NCBI GenBank assembly: GCA_031273545.1
Contig: JAISRQ010000145.1
Coordinates: 1-5,507 of the forward strand
DNA length: 5,507 bases
DNA from: Holosporales bacterium
GTDB lineage: Bacteria; Pseudomonadota; Alphaproteobacteria; BNTO01
Reading direction: 5' to 3'
The stretch's first letter is position 1; every line of letters begins with the position of its first letter. Position numbers and translations under genes: made by a program. The notes beneath the pieces are model-generated. The model was not told the origin of the DNA, did not search any database, and saw only the letters and a program-made list of their open reading frames with translations. Below are positions 1 through 4,729 of this stretch, piece after piece.

Positions 1-35
1 TTATTCTTAAAGATCTAGTATTTAACCGCTCTCGA

Positions 36-127
36 GTATACCCATTCTAAAATTTCGGTTTTTTGGGTCAGTCAACGCTTGCGATTCTTCAGTTTTTTGT
101 TCGCAATCTTTAGGGGGCCCCGGTATA
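36..127 (+). repeat. Palindromic-type interspersed repeat, copy A
   Basis: About 92 bp, bounded by GTATACC at 36-42 and GGTATA at 122-127, which form a short inverted terminal pair. The right end is CAATCTTT followed by a GGGGCCCC core (104-121). It aligns almost without gaps to copy D (957-1054): CGG-N6-GGGTC-N-GT in the left half, and CAATCTTT...GGGCCCCGGTATA at the right end. Read on the minus strand, A and D give similar peptides of the form [YF]IPGP-x-K ... TDPK-x-RN-[FY], so the reading frame is retained between copies. A 6-bp inverted pair, TTGCGA (79-84) with TCGCAA (101-106), lies inside A but is not kept in D. The copy ends 12 bp before the lipoprotein Shine-Dalgarno site, so it may carry promoter or leader function; TATATA at 124-129 could serve as a -10 box. 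The family is not one I can name. Confidence 0.6.
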
Positions 128-151
128 TATCGCCTAATGGAGAAATAAAAG

Positions 152-940
152 ATGATTAGTTCCACGTTCAAGTACGTATTACCCGGTATGCTGCTCTTTT
201 CTTTGTTAGGTTGTGACTCAAACGCTGAAAAGAAGGACGAGGACAAAACTGGAGATACGGAGTCCCCAAGGAGCGCAGAGAAGGAACTGGAAGATAGTAA
301 GCGTTTGTCCGCCCAAAATGTCAGTGATTCCTCGGAAACTGAATACCATCTTGTACAAGTCGACGAACAGGATTGCTCCGATCTCCCAGGTGATTCCGAA
401 CTTGTTAGTCCCGCAAACGCTTGTGTTTCTCCTAGTTTTGGTCCGCATTCATTGGGGCCCATGGATTATGATGGCGAACTAGTGGGATACGACGATGCAC
501 TCACAATTATCGGAGAAGTATACAAGATTGACAACGATAACTATATTCTAACACGCGGATTCTTTCACGCCTATCAATTTTCCTATTCTTTCATTTTAGT
601 AACGTACAAAAGCGATACGATAGAGACTACTCTTCTGAAATTTCCACAGTACGACGTCGATACAAAAATGGTAGAAATGAGGTCTAGTGTTGCTGGATTA
701 CTGTCGTTTAACGAAAAAACAAAAATATTTTCTTTATACACAAAAGGAGCAGGGTACGGAGGGCTTTCAACCAAAACAGCAGTAAAACTCAAGGGTAGAA
801 GTCTTATATTAGTAAATCAATATGGAACTAAAGATTTTATTGATAAAGATTATGAATTGAACGGGACTGAAAACGATTGGTATTTACAAATAGGGCCCCC
901 TAAACAGGAAAACACTACATGTCCTAAAAAAAATCTGTAA
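152..940 (+). CDS. Putative lipoprotein of unknown function
   Basis: A 262-aa secreted lipoprotein of unknown role. The start is set by GGAGA at 139-143, eight bases before the ATG. Residues 1-21 form a lipoprotein signal peptide ending in the lipobox L18-L19-G20-C21, so C21 should be lipidated and anchor the protein to a membrane; an Asp follows at +2. Residues 22-70 are a charged Lys/Glu/Asp/Ser-rich linker without hydrophobic segments. The rest (about 95-245) looks like a compact beta-rich domain with a Gly-rich stretch, KGAGYGGLST. This faintly recalls the glycine motif of DUF1176-type periplasmic proteins, but I would not assign it. C75 and C91 could form a disulfide. Residues about 81-104 overlap degenerate repeat copy B, and the last 16 residues (GPPK ... 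TCPKKNL) are encoded by inverted repeat copy C. An A8 tract at 926-933 lies just before the stop. Lipoprotein call firm, function unknown. Confidence 0.85.
   Translation: MISSTFKYVLPGMLLFSLLGCDSNAEKKDEDKTGDTESPRSAEKELEDSKRLSAQNVSDSSETEYHLVQVDEQDCSDLPGDSELVSPANACVSPSFGPHSLGPMDYDGELVGYDDALTIIGEVYKIDNDNYILTRGFFHAYQFSYSFILVTYKSDTIETTLLKFPQYDVDTKMVEMRSSVAGLLSFNEKTKIFSLYTKGAGYGGLSTKTAVKLKGRSLILVNQYGTKDFIDKDYELNGTENDWYLQIGPPKQENTTCPKKNL
376..470 (+). repeat. Degenerate repeat copy B inside the lipoprotein gene
   Basis: Same orientation as A. The clearest part is 394-460. AACGCTTG (416-423) matches copy A exactly at 74-81; it is followed by a C/T-rich stretch ending AGTTTT, then a TCCGCA/TTCGCA block, and closes on GGGGCCC (454-460) at almost the same spacing as in A (offset 342 bp at AACGCTTG, 340 bp at GGGCCC). 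Further left, CCCAGGTGATTCCG (385-398) resembles CCCAGATAATTACG of copy D. I estimate about two-thirds identity over the core. In the lipoprotein frame it encodes roughly residues 76-106. This is the least certain of the four copies, because it was recognised by eye without a statistic. Confidence 0.4.
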
Positions 941-963
941 TCTTTTTGTGAATTGGGTATATA
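891..963 (-). repeat. Inverted, internally shortened repeat copy C
   Basis: On the minus strand this copy begins TATACCCA, as copy A does at 37-44, continues through an A/T-rich middle with a T8 run, and ends in TTTAGGGGGCCC. That 12-mer is identical to copy A at 109-120 and lies at 893-904 as its reverse complement. The interior is about 15 bp shorter than in A. It spans the last 16 codons and stop of the lipoprotein gene and runs into the left end of copy D, sharing GGGTATATACC at 955-965. On the plus strand its codons give GPPK ... T-C-PK-K-N-L, matching the minus-strand peptides of copies A and D (GP-x-K ... TDPK-x-RN). Confidence 0.5.
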
Positions 964-1054
964 CCAAATCCCCAGATAATTACGGGCTTTCGGGTCCGTA
1001 AAACACTTATTATTTTTCGTCCTCTTTGCCCCAATCTTTTTGGGCCCCGGTATA
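957..1054 (+). repeat. Palindromic-type interspersed repeat, copy D
   Basis: About 98 bp in the gap between the lipoprotein and the first outer-membrane protein gene, from GTATATACC (957-965) to GGCCCCGGTATA (1043-1054). It aligns with copy A over its whole length. It holds a 7-bp hairpin at 981-1000 (TACGGGC / GTCCGTA, one G-U pair, six-base loop) that is not followed at once by a T run, so it is not a convincing intrinsic terminator. With copy C it forms a head-to-head imperfect palindrome, 891-1054. TATAAA at 1051-1056 could be a -10 box for the downstream gene, but I see no good -35 partner. Confidence 0.6.
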
Positions 1055-1144
1055 AATTCTATTTTTTTTAATAAACACTCTTTTATTTCTTTCCAAAATG
1101 TCGGAACATTTTTACGTGAGGTAAACAAAATTTGAACAGACACA

Positions 1145-2092
1145 TTGAATTTATACAGGATACTCAGGCTCGCGGCAATTTCGTTAACTTTTGCTAGTAA
1201 TGTGATGGGCTTTTATGTTGGTGGCTCAGTCTCTTGCTGCTTTGTTATGCCGTCCTTATACTGGACAAACATTGTTCGCCAGCACTGGATGGAGAACAAC
1301 AAAGCCCGAATGGTCGGAGCAGAAGGCTGGTACGCAAGCGGAATGGCGTCTCCTCCTGAGTTACCCCCAGTACAACAGCGAATTGAATCTATGGCTCCAG
1401 AGGTGTTGCTGTTAAAGCAATTAACCAAGTACGGAATAGCTGGATCTCTTTACTTTGGTGGCGGGAAAGTCACATCCAACCGATTTTATTATGGTGGCGA
1501 ATGCAAAGTTATTCTGAAAAACATTACAGAAAAACGCGAAGAAACGGGTAATGAACTGCTAAATGCAGATGATGAATTTATCGTATACCTCGCACATAAA
1601 ATATCCGGTAAGGTTACGTATTCGATGAACCTCGCGTATCACAAGAAATTCGAAACGTCTTTTAGTTTCAGGCTCGGATATTTTGCAACTAACCGGCTGT
1701 TGGGTTACGTGAGGTTAGGAACGTCTGTCCACAGAAATACTTACGATGAACTGCGTATAAATACTGCACATAATCTTACGTATCAACGATTTGATGATGA
1801 TACGGTAAATGAGTATTGGAATAAGACTTTTATAAAAACCATAACTCCGACACAATATTCTACTCCCAAATATACACAACATTACATGGCAATAAATTTA
1901 GGAACAGGAGTAGACTTTTTCTTAACAAGAAAATTATTTGCACGATTAGAATACGAATACAAAATTTCAATTTCTTCTAAGTCAAACTCGCTTTCGGACG
2001 CCAACCCAGAAGAGGACATCTACAAAGCATTTGGCTTACGTTATCAAGATAAAGAACATTGTGTGTCATTTGGATTAGGAGTGTATTTGTGA
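1145..2092 (+). CDS. Outer-membrane beta-barrel protein (surface antigen-like)
   Basis: A 315-aa protein predicted to sit in the outer membrane as a beta-barrel. Residues 1-21 form a signal peptide (basic YRILR, then a hydrophobic stretch ending NVMG), and the mature protein begins FYVGG, typical of small barrels of rickettsial surface antigens. Alternating hydrophobic/polar strands rich in Tyr, Phe and Gly run through the protein, for example YGIAGSLYFGGG and FSFRLGYFATNRLLGYVRLG. Near the end come G-V-D-FF-L-TRK (F258-F259, T261-R262-K263) and a final aromatic strand SFGLGVYL, fitting a barrel-assembly signal. The downstream protein shares this pattern, so the two are probably distant paralogues. 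An in-frame TGA at 1133 excludes a longer start. The start is TTG, with no Shine-Dalgarno at proper distance, so the exact N-terminus is the weak point. Resemblance to the Msp2/P44/OMP-1 type is by pattern only. Confidence 0.75.
   Translation: MNLYRILRLAAISLTFASNVMGFYVGGSVSCCFVMPSLYWTNIVRQHWMENNKARMVGAEGWYASGMASPPELPPVQQRIESMAPEVLLLKQLTKYGIAGSLYFGGGKVTSNRFYYGGECKVILKNITEKREETGNELLNADDEFIVYLAHKISGKVTYSMNLAYHKKFETSFSFRLGYFATNRLLGYVRLGTSVHRNTYDELRINTAHNLTYQRFDDDTVNEYWNKTFIKTITPTQYSTPKYTQHYMAINLGTGVDFFLTRKLFARLEYEYKISISSKSNSLSDANPEEDIYKAFGLRYQDKEHCVSFGLGVYL
2077..2081 (+). promoter_or_regulatory. Shine-Dalgarno deciding the GTG start of the second OMP gene
   Basis: AGGAG lies seven bases before the GTG at 2089, inside the last codons of the preceding gene. 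It favours this GTG over the in-frame ATG at 2059, which would add ten residues in front of the signal peptide and lengthen the overlap. Confidence 0.7.
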
Positions 2093-3174
2093 AAAACATA
2101 AAATACAGACGTCACATTGCATACGTGACCGCCCTAATAGCTCCGGTTTGTGCAAGTGCAAGAGTCCAATTCTACATAGGTGTTAATACTTTTAAAAATA
2201 ATCTAACCCATAGCCTAATATTTGAATCTGATTATTGGAATAAAACAGCTTTGCGCGAATATAGTCAATCTTTCGAAAATGTATGTAAGGGCATGATAGA
2301 AGCAGGAAAACAGGAAAAATTAACCACGGCTCTCGTTGGCACGCCATATGAATTGTTCCTTTTGTTGCTAAACGACAATTCGGCCGAATTTTACAAAAAT
2401 AGCACCTCATCCCCATCTTTTTCTGGAACAGTTGGCCTCTTCGTTTACAGACACGAGCTTGTTCTTTTAGCGCTTGAAATATACGCAGGACGCACATTGT
2501 TTAAGGAAACGCTGCCCTCTAAAACGACCGTAGTCTCGTCCCATGTGCCAAGTATATTGAAACAAAAGAAACAAACCAAAGAACGTGAAACAGACGATCA
2601 CTATGTGATTTCGTTGAGTTCCAGTATTGCCGAAGACAAAGAAGCGCTTGGCGTACTGAATCCACAAGGAAATAGCTTGGTTCCGTATTCGTACCTTGAT
2701 GGCAAAATTGAAGTAGATAATACGGTCAATATAACCCATGGCTTTTCAACCGGGATAATTTTCAGGATAGGCAGCATAATCAAAGATCGTTTTTATGCAT
2801 TTGCGATACTAGGGGCTGAGCTTAACAATATATCGATAAAAACTTCACATCAAGACAAAGAGTTCCCCCAGTTCTCGCTCTATACTTGCTTGCCCACGTA
2901 CGTAAGCGCCTCATCTATGAAATTTTACGTATATAAGATTGACCCCCATACAACGGAGACCCACAGCATTTACTTTGACAAAAATAAACTTATATGTGGA
3001 ATAGTTGGCGGCGGAGGAATGGAATTCTTCGTCACGAGAAAAGTCTCTCTACGCGCGGATATTACGTATACGTATTGTGCGGATATGCGGATTTCTTCTT
3101 CTAATAAATTAGCAGAGTTGCTGTACTCTAGCAGGCGGTGGAAGTTCGGATGCGGCATTTATTATCGTCTTTAA
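2089..3174 (+). CDS. Second outer-membrane beta-barrel protein, coupled to the first
   Basis: A 361-aa predicted outer-membrane barrel, starting at a GTG that overlaps the preceding TGA by four bases (GTGA). With AGGAG placed inside the upstream gene, this suggests translational coupling and roughly equal expression. Residues 1-24 form a signal peptide: basic KNIKYRR, hydrophobic AYVTALIAPV, cleavage near CASA, then FYIGVN, parallel to FYVGG in the first protein. The middle (about 95-230) is polar and variable. The later part repeats the neighbour's layout: a strand FRIGSIIKDRFYAFAILGAEL, the motif G-G-M-E-FF-V-TRK (F313-F314, T316-R317-K318), an Arg/Tyr strand, an SSS-type linker and the final strand FGCGIYYRL. 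Overall identity to its neighbour looks low, so they are old paralogues or two members of a larger family. The family is probably the rickettsial surface antigens; the barrel call is firmer than the family name. Confidence 0.75.
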   Translation: MKNIKYRRHIAYVTALIAPVCASARVQFYIGVNTFKNNLTHSLIFESDYWNKTALREYSQSFENVCKGMIEAGKQEKLTTALVGTPYELFLLLLNDNSAEFYKNSTSSPSFSGTVGLFVYRHELVLLALEIYAGRTLFKETLPSKTTVVSSHVPSILKQKKQTKERETDDHYVISLSSSIAEDKEALGVLNPQGNSLVPYSYLDGKIEVDNTVNITHGFSTGIIFRIGSIIKDRFYAFAILGAELNNISIKTSHQDKEFPQFSLYTCLPTYVSASSMKFYVYKIDPHTTETHSIYFDKNKLICGIVGGGGMEFFVTRKVSLRADITYTYCADMRISSSNKLAELLYSSRRWKFGCGIYYRL

Positions 3175-3200
3175 CAAAGCGGAGTCGGTATACTTGAGAG

Positions 3201-3344
3201 CCAAATGAATGCGGATTATAAGCATTTGTCGATTTAAAAAAGCTTTATTCTATTTGGAGAAGAAGTAAGACCCCAATGAATGCGAACTAGAAATTGGAGT
3301 ATAATACGCGTTTATCGGGGCAAAAAGACTGTATTCATTTGGGG
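3201..3344. repeat. Three copies of CCAAATGAATGC, one inverted at the prs-like ribosome binding site
   Basis: Copies are 3201-3212 (CCAAATGAATGC), 3271-3283 (CCCCAATGAATGC) and, inverted, 3331-3344 (GTATTCATTTGGGG). The first can pair with 3331-3342 over 12 bp, including one G-U. The second can pair with 3331-3344 over 13 bp, with only T3338 bulged. The inverted copy runs into GGGGGAG at 3341-3347, the Shine-Dalgarno site of the next gene. Pairing would mask that site on a transcript starting upstream. As DNA, the second and third copies also flank the TATAAT box at 3300-3305. Confidence 0.5.
3300..3305 (+). promoter_or_regulatory. Candidate -10 box for the prs-like gene
   Basis: A perfect TATAAT, about 50 bases before the start codon. 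No good -35 hexamer lies 16-18 bases upstream (TGAATG at 3277-3282 is poor) and there is no TG extension. If used, the transcript would begin near 3312 and exclude the two upstream repeat copies that can pair with the ribosome binding site. Confidence 0.35.
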
Positions 3345-3347
3345 GAG
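3341..3347 (+). promoter_or_regulatory. Shine-Dalgarno deciding the ATG at 3355
   Basis: GGGGGAG lies seven bases before ATG 3355. The frame is open back to an ATG at 3280, but the extra 25 residues do not fit a PRPP synthetase N-terminus, whereas MWLIAGEES matches the family's usual M-x-[LI]-x-[AS]-G opening. Confidence 0.7.
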
Positions 3348-3354
3348 TAAGTAT

Positions 3355-4548
3355 ATGTGGCTGATCGCAGGAGAAGAGTCGGATTTGTATTGGTCGTTGG
3401 CGTCGTATCTTACTGAAAGGGGCATAAATTTTGCACACATCCGCGTAGGACATCATCCTGACGGCGAGTTGAAATTTTATTGGCCTAAACTCTCAATATT
3501 CGCTCACGCAACTGTATTAGTTCAACTTCCTGTTGGGGGCGAAGCAAAAGCGAATTGCGAACATAACCCAACCGACTGGGACCAACGTGAAGAAACCGGC
3601 TGGGGTCAGCATGACGAAACCGACTGGGGTGACCACCGGGGAAAAGTACGTGATACCAGCAGACATCAACGCGCATGCCACCAAACACGCGCCAGCGAGA
3701 TGTACATCAGTGCGCTGAGCCTTTCACGTGAAATTCTCGAACACAAAAAAAAAGATTGCAAAAGGACGGCCTCCCCGGCAAGCCCGCTAATAGTGTGCTG
3801 CCCATATCTTCCTTATGCTCAGAATTCCTATTTATTGGACGCACTAATGTCTGGGGTTGAACTTGCCACTATAGATGCGCACAACTCGCATGACACGCGC
3901 ATACACAACCTTTACCCTGCACAGTTGTTTGCTGACAAGGTAAGGGAGATTTGTGTTAGGGGTAGTGTAGGCGAAGACGTAAGAGACTGCTTCGTGTTTG
4001 CGCCGGATAACGGAGCCCTGTGGCGCGCACGACAAATAGCAGAAGCTCTTGGTGCCCCTTTGTTAACGGCGCGGAAACAACGATACGCCGATGATTCGTG
4101 CTCTGTCATCATTGCTGAGGATCAATTCGCCTATCCTAGCTTGCCTACCCACTCTGTCTCGCCTGTCTATCCCAATCCGCCTATATCTTCTACATCGCCT
4201 ACTTTTTTTTTCCAGCCTACCTATCCTGATCCGCCTACATCTTTGGCTTCTTTCGTTCTTTCGAGGGACGTGCATAAAACGTGCATAATCGTGGATGATA
4301 TTATTTCTTCAGGCAATACAATAAACGCAGCGATAGGTACAATAAAAGGCGCGGGCATACAACGTATAATCTTAGTAATAACTCATAAAATACTAGAGGA
4401 CATTTCGCCTATAATAAATCAAGTAGACGCATTCATTACCACAAATACTCTAGGTCTTGCTAGTAAGGGTAACGAACATCCTATAAATATTGTCCCATTT
4501 ATGGTGGAAAAACTGGAACAAAAGAGACGACATTCCATTAAAAATTAG
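3355..4548 (+). CDS. prs: Diverged ribose-phosphate pyrophosphokinase (PRPP synthetase)-like protein
   Basis: A 397-aa cytosolic protein of the PRPP synthetase family, which makes PRPP from ribose 5-phosphate and ATP for nucleotide, His and Trp synthesis. The family order is visible: WLIAGEES at the start, D36-G37-E38, P150-Y-L-P-Y-A-Q156, D174-A-H176 (usual D-L-H), P217-D-N-G220, K241-Q-R243 (flexible-loop K-x-R), and PRPP-binding loop VDD-IISSGNT (V313-T322) followed by THK. DDII resembles archaeal-type enzymes. Usual length is about 285-320 aa. The excess comes from two insertions: three 8-residue repeats (73-96) in a hydrophilic stretch to about 120, and a Pro/Ser/Thr/Tyr-rich segment (about 259-300) between K-x-R and VDD. 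The segment that should follow PY-x-x-YA (R-Q-D ... G-x-x-I-x-A-K, about 17 residues, which binds ATP) is missing, so activity is doubtful. The reading frame is intact. Its surroundings are envelope genes, with its own promoter and ribosome binding site likely. Confidence 0.75.
   Translation: MWLIAGEESDLYWSLASYLTERGINFAHIRVGHHPDGELKFYWPKLSIFAHATVLVQLPVGGEAKANCEHNPTDWDQREETGWGQHDETDWGDHRGKVRDTSRHQRACHQTRASEMYISALSLSREILEHKKKDCKRTASPASPLIVCCPYLPYAQNSYLLDALMSGVELATIDAHNSHDTRIHNLYPAQLFADKVREICVRGSVGEDVRDCFVFAPDNGALWRARQIAEALGAPLLTARKQRYADDSCSVIIAEDQFAYPSLPTHSVSPVYPNPPISSTSPTFFFQPTYPDPPTSLASFVLSRDVHKTCIIVDDIISSGNTINAAIGTIKGAGIQRIILVITHKILEDISPIINQVDAFITTNTLGLASKGNEHPINIVPFMVEKLEQKRRHSIKN
3571..3642 (+). 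repeat. Three 24-bp tandem repeats coding an 8-residue unit
   Basis: Units start at 3571, 3595 and 3619, each opening ACCG[AG]CTGGG. They encode TDWDQREE, TGWGQHDE and TDWGDHRG. The period is a multiple of three, so copy number can change without a frameshift. The unit sits in the prs-like gene where normal enzymes have only a short turn before the helix leading to PY-x-x-YA. Confidence 0.8.
4161..4243 (+). repeat. Two diverged 29-bp repeats in the Pro-rich insertion
   Basis: The copies at 4161-4189 and 4215-4243 match at 24 of 29 positions by eye, 54 bp (18 codons) apart. Both encode P-[VT]-YP-[ND]-PP-[IT]-S. A weaker partial unit may lie at 4129-4157. A T9 tract (4203-4211) separates them. 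The duplication suggests that the flexible-loop insertion of the prs-like protein grew by repeat expansion. Confidence 0.6.
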
Positions 4549-4729
4549 GTAGATTGTAGAATGTGTGAGGATACTGAGACTTTCCTCGCAGCAGGAGAGC
4601 CAACTTTGCAGGTTGTTATCTACGCAATTCGGCTCTATTGCTACCCACAACGGCTTTCCCTCGCTAAAAAAGCTCTCTTCCTCAAATTGCAACGAATCTT
4701 GCTTTATGTTAAGTATTATACAGGAATTA
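4549..4729. other. Gap with no recognised signal
   Basis: I see no terminator hairpin with a T run, no convincing promoter and no RNA gene here. The plus frame used by the next gene is open back to 4553, so a longer N-terminus beginning at GTG 4565 cannot be excluded. That extension has no nearby Shine-Dalgarno site and would bury the signal peptide. Confidence 0.4.

Noticed and set aside
1..35. Possible end of an upstream gene
   Set aside because: A plus-strand frame closes at TAG 16-18, but five codons are too few to support a call.
22..462. Minus-strand open frame opposite the lipoprotein gene
   Set aside because: It lies almost wholly opposite a gene with a lipobox and a good ribosome binding site. 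Its resemblance to the minus-strand frame at 850-1143 is confined to repeat copies A and D and is explained by the repeat, not by a gene.
981..1000. Intrinsic terminator in copy D
   Set aside because: The 7-bp hairpin is real by pairing, but it is followed by AAAACAC rather than a T run.
850..1143. Minus-strand open frame in the gap after the lipoprotein gene
   Set aside because: It spans repeat copies C and D and the 3' end of the lipoprotein gene. No ribosome binding site or domain supports it; only the repeat-encoded part resembles anything else in the window.
3203..3230. Terminator after the outer-membrane protein pair
   Set aside because: Only a 5-bp stem (AATGC/GCATT) with a nine-base loop and no T tract. 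The same bases are better explained by the CCAAATGAATGC repeats.
3571..3642. CRISPR-like array
   Set aside because: The 24-bp units are directly adjacent without spacers, keep a coding frame and number only three.
4714..4719. TATTAT as a -10 box for the last gene
   Set aside because: It would place the transcription start almost on the start codon, and the nearest TTGCAA (4687-4692) is 21 bases away, outside normal spacing.
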